DNA from: Nematostella vectensis
Lineage: Eukaryota; Cnidaria; Anthozoa; Actiniaria; Edwardsiidae
Assembly (NCBI RefSeq): GCF_932526225.1
Contig: NC_064034.1
Span: forward strand, 8,728,001-8,792,000
Direction of reading: 5' to 3'
DNA length: 64,000 nt
Shown: piece by piece, positions 1 to 11,300 of the stretch
Layout of the letters: the number at the start of each line of letters is the position of its first letter
Position numbering within the stretch: position 1 is the stretch's first letter
The notes under the pieces: generated by a model
What the model was told of the DNA's origin: nothing
Seen by the model: the letters and a program-made list of their open reading frames with translations, nothing else
The model's database searches: none
Translations under genes and position numbers: made by a program

Positions 1-1102
1 CTAGATCCTGTGAGTAGGGGAGATGAATAAACATGTTTGTGGTCATTTGGTTTTACTGTTTATAAAATTTACATGCTAGACCCACGGTATCGGTAGTGTA
101 CTGACAGGCTGGCCATGTAAACAATTTAGCTTTCAGCCGAGAAAGACAACAATGCATTATTACATTATTTTGTTAAAAGCTACAAAATTGGAATTTTTGA
201 TGAAAACAAACATGGGCCTTATATGGAGTACATCAACGGCGTAGCCAGGATTTTTAACAGGAGGGGGCCCAAAAGGCCCTTTCAAGCCATTTTCTCCTGT
301 ATTTTAGATAATGTCTCATACATTTACTGTATTTTTGGCTGCTAGAAGAGGGGGCCCGGGCCCCTGGGCCACCCCCCTGGCTACGACCCTGTACATACAA
401 GAGCCCTTATGCTCCGAAGGATTCTTATGAAAAATGTTGTTTAACACGGTATAAACTTTTGTAAACATGTTTAGAAGAAATGGCCTGACTAATTATCTAC
501 CTTATAGGTCAATACAATACCGAGACCACTACATGTGACGTTAAAATTGTTAATTTAAGGTACACGCAATAAATACACATTCCGTATTGTCTAAATTGAA
601 CACAATCCGTATTTTCTAAATTGAAGGTATCCCCAACGCCGGTGTCAAAGCCTGCACTCCGATATGCAGGGTATCTGGGGGTAGATTTCAAGTTTGCCAA
701 TCATCATGGCCTGGCAAATATCGTCATTATTTTCTACACCCTTATTTACCAATAAGTCCTACTGTTTAGTCACCTCTTTAAAAAGAACTCCATGCAGTAT
801 CAAGCCCCCAAGCGAAACCCTTGGTATTTAGGGCCCCAACTATCTAACCTATTTCATCTTAACAGCAAGAACGACGTCCAACGCACTTTACCTTTTCGAG
901 AAAACCTTGTTACCTGAATATTTACAGTTTTCTATAAAATTTTGACGGGGGCGACCTGACAAACGTATTCATCCTCGTGCGCAAAATAATTTGGGATCGA
1001 GCACTTTCTTTCCTCGTCAACGAAAACGCCGCGCAGGGAAAACTTATTTTTCTGCGGTAGAGACCTTTTGGGGATGCAAAGACCGCTGGGACGTTCAGTC
1101 GA
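1..1102. other. GCDH 3' flank, no gene seen
   Basis: No coding exon is recognised here. The right part is probably the 3' untranslated region of the minus-strand GCDH gene, whose stop lies at 1103-1105. A short dispersed repeat occupies about 238-387. I did not find a convincing AATAAA on the minus strand close to the stop. Confidence 0.5.
238..387 (+). mobile_element. MITE-like dispersed repeat, copy 1
   Basis: The segment starts with GCGTAGCCAGGA and ends with CCCTGGCTACGA, so its ends are inverted repeats of about 11 bp. A second copy, in the opposite orientation and clearly similar over its whole length, lies at about 9373-9515. The middle is G/C-run rich and has no coding potential. Two copies and inverted ends suggest a non-autonomous DNA element. 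No target duplication was established. Confidence 0.6.
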
Positions 1103-4100
1103 TTATCTAGAGAAGGCCTGGATCCCAGTAATAGCTCGGCCCAGGATTAGACCGTGAATGTCGTGTGTGCCTAGGAACAGGTACAAGCGAAAGTTAGAAT
1201 TTATACCGAGATTGGAAATGTTACCGAAGTGTTAAATTCTTTTACCTTCATAAGTATTTACAGACTCCAAGTTCATGACGTGCCGAATGATGTGATACTC
1301 ATCACATATGCCATTACCTGAAATATGACAAGGATTTTAATCGAGTGCTTCAATAAATAGATAATGTTGACATAAGTGGTGTTGGTGGAGGTATTTTAAG
1401 ATGAGAATAATGATAATGACGACATCTTGATGATAGTGATGCTGGCAAAGTCGGATTGACGATGTTGGAGATAAAGATGATGATAGTGGAGTGGATAAAA
1501 GTACTGTTAATGATGATGACGTTGATGATGGTAAAAGCCAAATTGAAGATGTTGGAGATGGTGATAGTGGAGATGGTTAAAATTATGTTAATGATGATGA
1601 TGCTGTTGATAGCGGTGAAGGTAAAAGCCAATTTGACGATGTCGGAGATGGTGATGATGATAGTGGAGATGGTAAAAGTAATGATAATCATAGTGTAAAT
1701 GTTAGTGGTGATGGTAAAAGCCAATTTAACGATGTTGGAGATGATGATGATAATCGTGGAGTGGGTAAAACTACTGTTAATGATAATGACGTTGATGCTG
1801 GTAAAAGCCAATTTGACGATGTCGGAGATGGTGATGATGATAGTGGAGTGGATAAAAGTAGTGTTAATGATGATGACGTTGATGATGGTAAAAGTAATGT
1901 TGATGATGATAATGTGGATGTTAGTGGTGACGGTAAATGCCAAGTTGATGATGGTAGAAGTGATGTTGATTAATGTAATGTACCTCCCAGCATATCCCTT
2001 GATTGACGAGCAATATCAAGTGCTTTTCCACAGCTGTTCCTCTTGATCATCGATACCATATCAGGACAATGTCTGAAAAAAAAAATTACATTGGGTCAAT
2101 AAATTTATGACATATATACCTACCAAAATCTATCAGCCTTAATCCTTATACTGTTACCGTGACCACTAATACAAAGCCACCTTTCAATGCTGTAAAGCAT
2201 AAAAGCTGTTTGAATAGTGATTCAAATCCCTTCAGGAATTAAAATCTTCTGTAAGCCCTGTCAGGCAAACATTTGTTGAGAACCATGTTCACAATGTTAC
2301 CACACCTTCCTTCGTCTTTCAAACGGCCGACTTGCAGGCAAGCTTGCAGTCCTATGGATATCTAAAATAAAGACATTGCTAATCAGGCATTAGTTATTTC
2401 AAATAAGAAAGTACCATAAGTACTTCTAACCTCTGTTGCCATGTCTGCGAGTTTCTTCTGGATAAGCTGGTTGGATGCCAGTGGTCGCCCAAACTGTACC
2501 CTAAAGGAGTAAAGTACTTGAGAATTTGCAGACAATACTCCAGTTTTGAACCTTTTTCCATAGAACACCAGAAACATCATGAAGATCCAAAAATTTGAAT
2601 GTTACTGTTCTGCACATTCCAACACAAAAACAATGTTGAAGCATATTTGGCAAGAAACAATCACTATCTAAGTAAGTAAATGAACTATCTAAGAAATGTA
2701 AACAAAACAAAAAAAAAGAATTTGTAATTGATAGGATTACGTAATTACAATAAAATACAAAAATAACAAACGTCCGCAGTGCTAGATAAAGCTTAGTTCG
2801 AATAAATCGAGTTAGATCAGCAGTGCAAAAAAGGACTAACAGCAGACGATTGAAAGTAAACTAATTGTATTTCGCATATTTCAATTTATATGATATATGT
2901 AACTAATGCTCATTTCTGTATTCTATAGTTGACTATATATTATATGTATGTTATGGAATGGGCATGTTAAAAACAATGCAAAATCCAAGTTGATAAGTCT
3001 TCATAATGCCGCAATGGGCAAAATAGTAACACTCTTTTTGGTATGCATGAAATATTTGTGTTGAAATTACATATGTATTTGTGCACCCTAAGTACACCTA
3101 CTGTATCAAGCAGCTAGCTGAATGTAAATTGGACTATCAGAGTATTTAATGGGCCAAAAATGCTCACCTATCCAGCACATATTGCCTTGCTGTCTCATAA
3201 CAGAATTCTGCAGCTCCAAGCGCACCCCATGCTATTCCATATCGTGCACTATTAAGGCAACTGAATGGACCCTGGTGAATAACATTCATAGCCAACATTA
3301 CATATGCAACCATGAAATTATTGAAGATACTGTATCTCAGCTGTTGTAACATAACAGTCTTATTTTAATGGTGAACTAATGTATATGTTTGATAAATCAA
3401 TAGGGGAGTTGGCTGTGCCTCTCACCGCTGTGTTTTGGATGGGATTCCTGGTTTTGACATGAGGTGATTTAGTTGGTCTTGCCTTTTTTCAGATAGTTTT
3501 TCTCCGGGTTATCTGGTTCAACCTTTTTCACAAAACCAACAATTTCTACCTAAGCTGTGATCCATTGTCAGACATGAGTTGCATGATAGTTGCCTGAGGA
3601 GCCTTCCTTTGCCTTCAACTCGACTACCTGAATCTGGGCTCTCATAATTTATCATTCCAATGTGAATAGCTTCACAAATTTATATTTTATTCATTGATAT
3701 ACCATTCAATAACTGAACAAATGAATAAAATCAGACTTATTGCTCAAATAATCTTATGTGCACTGTAGTGTCTATGGTATAAAAGCCCATCCTTGCTAAC
3801 AAATCTGTTCACCTGATTGGCAAAATCATCATTATATTGGATATACAGGTATTCTAAAAAAAGGGCTTATTTCTTCATTATTATTTATGTCATTATTTTT
3901 TGTAAAGCATACTTTTTTTCTGTATAAGTACTGTACTTTATAGGCAAAGCTTATATAAAATATGTGAAACATACCTTAAGCCCTTCAACGTTTGGAAGGA
4001 GGTTCTCAGCTGGTACCTCCACATCCTCCATTACGATCATTCCTGTGGCTGATGCACGTAGAGAGAATTTGCCATCGATCTTGGGTGCTGACAGACCAGC

Positions 4101-7100
4101 CATGCCCTACAGGTGCACAAAACACATAAAATAGTGTAACAAAGTACATTCACATCTCTCATCAACTTTGGTTTAATATCAATCATTTAGTAGAGCATGC
4201 AATTCTGCAGGGAAGGGGATCTCTGAAATGGGAAACAATTCTGGGGAGTTGGGAAAGACAAAAAACCTCAGTCTGCATAAAGTAGAGACATTTAGCCTTC
4301 AATTATTTAATTATTGCTCACATTGGATATACATTTTATCTTGGATTGAGGTAGTGACACCAGACAAGTACATACTGAACACATTTCAATTCACCTTTTC
4401 TAGAATGAATCCTCTTATAATGTTGTCCTCACACTTGGCCCAAACAACAAATATATCAGCAATCGGAGAGTTAGTAATCCTAAAAAAATAACACCATGAG
4501 ACATTAGGTGGATCTCAATAACTCAATAACCTTCCTTTCTTTAGGCTGTTAAAACCTGAACATACTGTACACTGCATGTGAGACATCATATCTTTACAAA
4601 CATAATGGCACAAAAAACATCTACTGCAGCTGTATTGAGCAAGAAGAATATTTTTTTTTCACCAACCAAATGTTACATATGTACAGTATTTGTATTTGTA
4701 TATTTTTAATAAAAAAGATCGTACCATGTCTTGGCACCATTCAGTATGTATGTGTTGCTTGACTTGTTGTACTTTGCCTTGGTTTCCATACTGCCTGGGT
4801 CACTACCATGGTTTGGTTCAGTCAGACCAAATGAGCCAACTATTTCACCACGTCCTGTTGCGATAGTATGAATATCAATGTCTGATATTATGATATTGCA
4901 TTGGTATGTTAGCAGCTCTGTTGCTAGGAGCTGATTAATTAAGAAAAGGTAAGGCATAGCTTATCAATGGCAAAAAAGGATTTTCAATTTTATGATTCCC
5001 TTTTAGCACCTGATATGCTTTAGTTGTTTGTATTAAACCTACTCAGCTTTTGAGAATATTATAAGGAAACTCAATTTGTAAAGATAGACGAGGCAGTATT
5101 CAAATCCTGAAGACAAACTCTTCTTTTTCAAATGGGTCATTTTTTTACTCCAATTGAAACAAACATTGAAGCATGAAATGCTGGCTAAAGGCTACCCAGG
5201 CCTTGGGTGGATTTTGCAAGACAAAACTTGATGTCTTTTAGCATTGTTCTGTCATGATAAGTAGTTTCCATACCCTGCCCCCTTAAAGCAAAGTACCTAG
5301 TCTAGGAAGATACTTCTGTCGCTGCTCCTCTGTACCAAACACATGAATAGGGTGCATTACAAGAGAGGACTGGACACTCATGGCTGAACGGTAAGCACTG
5401 TCAACCCTGACAAATAATAATGAACAAAATATTTTATTAGGTACTATACGATAAGAATCAATAAGCTTTCCCCTTTTTTTTTAATTCAGGTACACATCAT
5501 ATTATGTGTAAAATGAACATGATCACAACCAACCTTTCCACCTCCCTAGCTATGAGGCCATAAGCAACCGATGAGACACCAGCACAGCCATAACCTAATC
5601 AGTAATAAACCAAAAATGCATAAAATGAAAAAAATATAATAGATACCATTATTTAGTATTGGTTACACAGCCATAACCTAATCAGTAATAAACCAAAATA
5701 ACATAAAATGAACAAATATAATAGATACCATTATTTAGTATTGGTTACAACTGTACACCCATCTAAATTAGAGACTCTTACCGTCAATGGTTGCTCCAAG
5801 AACACCAAGCTCACCCATCTCTGGGAAAATTTCTCTCTCAAAGACTGAAATCCAAAATATAGCAAATAATCTAATGTAAAATGAACAGACAGATGTAAAA
5901 CACAATCCGAATTTAAGGTATAGTACAAGAATACATGCTAATACCAGAACAGGGGTAGCTTAATGTCAGTTTGAGGTTGATTTGAGTTGGGGTTCAAATG
6001 TGAACAGTAGGTTGCTTGCTTTGGCACAGACCTTCATTCATATTCCCAACAGGATCTGAGACATCAAAAAATGTATGTTGTTTAAAATGAAACTGTCAGG
6101 TCACTATCTTTGAGCCCTGTTTGCAAGCAAGGAGCACAGACCTTCATTCCTATTGCCCATCAAGATCCGGGGCATCAGTTTCTCTTGGCAATAGTCCCTA
6201 AACTGGTCCCTGTACAATAAACAATTATTAAATAATTTTATAAATAGATCATGATAATCAAGTCTTGGAAGTATGTTCAGAAAATTGATGTTTAATAAAA
6301 TTTGAATAAGAGTAGTATTATAACAGACAATGAGAAAAATGTGCAAAATGTTCAGTAGTAGCACATTTGATAATGAAATATAAAAAAAAATGTTCAGTAT
6401 AACCCTTTTACTCCTGGGTACTTTTGAGTAAAACAGACTGAAAACCAAAACCTCTTCCCCCCCCCCCCCCCCCCCCCCAATGTTTCCAACAATGCACTGC
6501 AGTGCCTTTTCTTTCTAGCGATGGCACTGCTACAGCCTGTTGCATACAACAGTTTTGCTTGTAATTTGCTTAAAAAATTACAGCTTTTTCACATCTGGAG
6601 AGTGCCTTAGGACATCATGAAGTCTATTTGGGCATAATTAATGCTGTGCTTATGGATATTTGCAGGCTGAGGTTGATTCAATGGGATAATTCCTTGTTTG
6701 GGCTTCACCCAGTGAGAAAGGGATTTTCTAGTGAATGGCCTCATACTCTCCAATGTGGACCATCTTTGCTACCCAAGAAATAAATTATTCATGACACTAG
6801 TAGAAAAGACGCTTGGTGAGCTAGGTGCATTGTTTTTTTTTAAGGGATCAGGTCTTACTGTAGCCACAGGTTGAGAAGGAATACAACCATTTTTTACTGA
6901 AATGTAGTTTTACCTACAATACACTAAATATTTAAGATTCAGAAAACAGCAACAAATATGCAAAATGGTCAGTTCTTTCCCAGAATACGAAGAAAATCTT
7001 CATACACACCTAACCATGATTTCCTCCTCAGTGAGCCGACAGTCAAGATTTAATGGGTCCTGGTAGTTGAATTTTGCTTTAAACAGAAGCAAAGTATATG

Positions 7101-7793
7101 TCTCATTAATAATATGCAATCAGGGTCTGGTTATTAATTTTATGTGACACACTGTGATGTAAACCATGGATTTTTAGAGGACCAATTCACAAAAAATAAG
7201 ATATAACTTTAGGTTTAACTATTTGTTAAACCTAGTGTTCATTTGAATACTCACCAAAGCTTGACCTTTTTTTCTCTTGAACAGCTGTACAGTCGTTAAG
7301 GTGAAAAAGTCCTAACAACGGTCAGATACAGGAAATTTATAGTATAAACCCATGCAGGAAGCGAGAACTACTTTACAAATGTAAGGTACGTGTTGCAGGT
7401 ACTAGCAAAGGCTACAAACAGGTTTACAAAGTACTGTACTTACATTATAACTTATATTTTGCTTTCCAAGACGTGAAGACTGTTTCACAAATATAGTATT
7501 GTGTCCAATATTTACTACAAAACATTGCAAACGAACATCCCTGGTTAAAGAAATTATATTTGTCGTACAAAAGAGTTTCGTGTTATTATGAGTGGTGACA
7601 AGAAAAACGTTGCATAACAACCAAGAGCCAAACGGTGCATGGATTTCGAAGAAGATAGCAATTCCCATGCATTTTGTTAATGGATACAATCTTGTTGGGA
7701 TGCTTGAGTCGACTGCACACGATACAGAAGCGCTGGAGACGGTTTCGCTGATACCAGCGGGCGGATAACCCCACGGAACATTCGGATCGCCAT
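1103..7793 (-). CDS. GCDH: Glutaryl-CoA dehydrogenase, mitochondrial
   Basis: Mitochondrial FAD enzyme of lysine, hydroxylysine and tryptophan breakdown; it dehydrogenates and decarboxylates glutaryl-CoA to crotonyl-CoA. Fifteen coding exons on the minus strand: 7793-7688, 7076-7010, 6209-6142, 5844-5782, 5594-5534, 5406-5297, 4854-4725, 4479-4395, 4106-3975, 3271-3168, 2500-2431, 2361-2306, 2072-1984, 1317-1246, 1170-1103. All junctions are GT-AG, and the phases sum to 1281 nt (426 aa; the human protein has 438). The N terminus is rich in Arg and Ser without acidic residues, as in a mitochondrial presequence. Visible motifs are [11 protein letters not shown], the flavin-binding [12 protein letters not shown] (about residues 167-178), [30 protein letters not shown], and NTYEGTHDIH with the catalytic Glu at residue 404. 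The gene looks intact. It is head-to-head with CHERP. Two local duplications lie in introns 3 and 4. Confidence 0.96.
1350..1978. repeat. GAT/TGA-rich imprecise tandem repeat in GCDH intron 13
   Basis: About 600 bp of degenerate repeats built from GATGATGAT, GTGGAGATGG and GGTAAAAGCCAATTTGACGA, with a longer period of roughly 80-100 bp. The lack of stops in several frames on both strands produces open frames of 70-197 codons, of low complexity (Met/Asp/Val or Ile/Thr/Asn). They are by-products of the repeat. The array ends a few bases before the donor of exon 13 (1984-2072) and lies wholly inside the intron. Confidence 0.8.
5585..5751. repeat. 83-bp tandem duplication across a GCDH splice acceptor
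   Basis: Two adjacent, nearly identical copies start with CAGCCATAACC at 5585 and 5668. On the minus strand the first copy holds the acceptor and first bases of GCDH exon 5 (exon end 5594). The second copy repeats that acceptor at about 5677/5678, further upstream in the intron. The remainder is AT-rich intron. Confidence 0.85.
6453..6478. repeat. Poly-C tract
   Basis: An almost pure run of about 25 C in GCDH intron 2. Similar homopolymer G or C tracts occur at about 9039-9052, 23139-23157 and 24554-24572, all intronic. Their lengths are unreliable in most sequencing. Confidence 0.8.
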
Positions 7794-8336
7794 CTTCGTT
7801 GAGAAATGTGACACTTTTTTACGATTCGACTTAAATTTTGAGCCCGCAAGATACCAGCGGTCATAAATAGTAACAGGAATACCATGCAATAATACTGGAA
7901 ATTGACAACTTTGTAAATGAATATAGAATAGAAAACATACTAAGATGAAAAAAGATAATTCAAAATGAAAGTGAAGAAACTGCTTTTCTTTGGACTTACC
8001 TTTTAGATGTTTTTTACCCGATTTCGCAATAATTTTGGTGAGCGAGACACTAATGTAAAAACCCCCAGTCCCGCGCGACCTTGATTGCCGCCATTTTGTG
8101 CATGCGTTCTATGCGTTCTGCTTCGTCCAAGTTCTGCGAAAAAAAATATTGTGCAAACTTCTGTTCTCATGTAGATCGGAAAAGTTATTCTCTGTTAGAT
8201 CGTCAAGACAAAGATGTAAAAATATAGAAATATGCCGAGAGGAAATCTTTTTGAGAACTATTAATTGTCTTGTGGATTTATGATTTCGATGTTGGATTGA
8301 TGTAATACACGCGATCGAACTGACTACAAATACAAG
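7794..8336. promoter_or_regulatory. Divergent promoter region of GCDH and CHERP
   Basis: Only 543 bp separate the start codons of GCDH (minus, 7793) and CHERP (plus, 8337). A YY1-like GCCGCCATTTTG lies at 8087-8098. Both start codons sit in AAGATGGCG, the same motif in the sense orientation. No TATA box at a meaningful position was seen. The compact head-to-head layout suggests a bidirectional promoter. That is inference; transcription starts are not visible in sequence. Confidence 0.6.
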
Positions 8337-11300
8337 ATGGCGAGCGTAGCTCAACAGAAACCACCGTTCCCTCCGCCTGACGGTATGAATTAATTACCAC
8401 ACTTCTGAATGTAACTTCTTGGATTAACATATGAAGTAAATCAAACTATACAAAGTTCTTACTTCCACTATAAAGTTTCTATTGACCATTTTGTCACTCT
8501 TTCTAAATGCCATCATTTGATCATAATTCAGACGTTTAAAAGGCTATTTTTCATTTATTTATTGCTTAACTAGATAAAGTCAGACAAGCTCAACAAAGTA
8601 AATTCTACCTCAGTTATATCACATTGAATCTCTACAGAATTGGAAGGTTTTGATCCTTTCTAAAGGGATCAAGTAGAGTTTGACGACGGCAACAAGCATG
8701 TCACAACAAGCTGTTATAATCAAATAATCTCATGTTGATCTCTAATAATATGTTCTATTAATCAGACCAAGAGCTTAAGAACATCATTGACAAGTTAGCT
8801 AACTTTGTTGCGAGGAATGGCAGCAAGTTTGAGGACATGACCAAGGAAAAACAAAAGAACAACCCAAAGTTCAGTTTCCTTTATAGTGGTCAGAATTATC
8901 ATAACTATTACAGATGGAGAGTTTCTGTGGAAATTGGTGAGTACCTTGTAACTCCAGATTATTTCTTGGTTGAATAAGAAAAGCAGGTGTCCAGTAGAAT
9001 ATCATATTCAGTCTAGGAACTCTTCCAAGGATAGAAGGGGGGGGGGGGGGGTAAATAAAGCATAATGCCATGAGAAGTAACTTTGTGCTTTCTAGTTCAA
9101 AAATCTGTCTTGGCATCCTCTTAGTCATGTCTTTGTATAGGCCAATGTATATCATACACAATAGTGAGGAACATTGCATTTTCTAGCATCAAATCAAACC
9201 CAGCAGCATCAGCAGCAAACACAAATGGTAGCAAACAGTCAATACAACAAACCTCAGAGCTCAGCCCTCGTACAGCAGGCTTTGGTCCAACAATCAATCA
9301 ACTCAGCACCCTGGCAACAACAGCAACAGCAAACTCCCCCTCAACAGGTATGAGTATTGTTTTCACTAGAGTTGTTCAGGGGCATAGTCAGGAGGGTGGC
9401 TCCTAGCAACCAAATTTACAGTAAATGTTTGAGACATTATCCAAAATACAGGAGAAAATGCCTTGAAAGGCCTTTTGGGCCCCCTCCTGTTAAAAATCCT
9501 GGCTACGCCACTGTTGTTGATGTATTTGTTGTTGGTTGTAACGTATTGGAAGGCTGTAGCCAGTTTGAGGTGAATCAGGGTTATTGTGTCATGCATGATG
9601 TAGAAGAATAGTAGAACCCTACTAAGCATTATAGCAATCATTTTACTTATAGTAATAGGGGTTCCAGGTATTGGGATCAATATAAATGATCAAAGTTTCT
9701 GTGCTGTAATAGGGGTTCCAGGTATTGGGATCAATATAAATGATCAAAGTTTCTGTGCTGTAATAGGGGTTCCAGGTATTGGGATCAATATAAATGATCA
9801 AAGTTTCTGTGCTGTATGGTGAAGTGCTAAGACAAGACATCTAGTGGCTGTACAATGTAATATTACACCTTGTGGCTGCACATGTAATATAACACATTCA
9901 TAGTGGCTGTATGTGTAGCAATAATGACCAACATAAATTTGGTTGTTTTGATTGACAGGTTGTGACAGCTGTGCCACCACCAGCTCAATATGCCGCTCCT
10001 CCACCCACTGTTTACCAGAATGCTCCTCAGCCCCCTAGTGACTTAGATTTTCAAGAGTTTGATGGCATGTTACAGAAGCTAATGGATTCATGTACTAAAG
10101 ATGCTATTTCTGTAAGTAAACCTTATGATGAGAACTTTGCCTGTAAAGTCCTAGTTCTGATAATCAAGATCAAGGCTTCAAGCTTAGTCTCAAGATTTTG
10201 GAATAGTTTTTCGTTTTATCAACAACCCTCCACTTCTCAACAATACTAACAAGACATATTTTTGTTCTATCAACAGACTGGGCGTGGCTGGGTCTTAAAT
10301 AATGCCAAGTCGCCTCAACACTGCCACCACATCATGGAGTATATCCTAAAAAAGTGAGATGGATATTAAGTTTTGCTTACTGTATTTACTCATGTATAAG
10401 GAACACTTGTGTATAATGCACAACCTGATTTTCGAGGTCATTTTCCAAAAAAATAAAAATTACCTAAATTTTGACAAAAATCTAAGGTTAAAAATATGTT
10501 GAAAGGGGCACGAAAAACATGTAAAAAGTCAAATAAAACACGAGCACTGCAAGCATTTTTAGAAGTAAAAACAAGGACAAGGTCTCTGAATGTGTTTTTT
10601 ATTTACATTGCGTAAGTTTACGTAGTATGAAGTTACAGCATAATTTAGTTTTTCAAGAGTACCAATAATAAAAATCTATTAACATTCCATCTATTCATCA
10701 TTTCTAATGACATATTTACATTGATGTTTTTTTTTATGTTTCTTTGAAAAAAACTAACTCTAAAATGTTTGAAGTTATGTTTTTTAATGTTCTCTCTCCG
10801 AGTGTTCATACCGTTAGTGTTCAGATGTTGAATCCCTCGAACTCTGAATCAGAGTCAGAGGCAAAAAGTTCTTGTGCAAATGCGTCGTTATCTACAGTGT
10901 CATCGAGATCCATGACCTGATAGACAAGATCGTCTTCCCTGCTGTCTAGATTGTTCAAAATGCGCCTCGAAGACTCCGTATAGAAGCAGGCTTTGTCTTG
11001 TCCGAGTCCTCCACAACACACTCTCCATACTTTTTCATTCCAGGTTTTCATTCCATTACCGTCCATCAAATGGCTTGAACTGCTTCAACAACTCTGTGAG
11101 AATTGTTGATTGAAATTAGGATTGAAATTCTGATCAAAATTGCAGCATTTTTTAAACATAAAACAGCAAATCATTGGCTTTCTATTGTTTTTATGATTAT
11201 GCAAATTTTCGACCTCTCAAACAATCACCCTCACAAGCACCCCGATTGTAAAGGTCATTTAAAATGTAAAAAGTACACATTATACATGAGTAAATTCGGT

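Noticed and set aside
1350-2046. ORFs of 70-197 codons on both strands
   Set aside because: Low-complexity products of a GAT-rich tandem repeat within GCDH intron 13.
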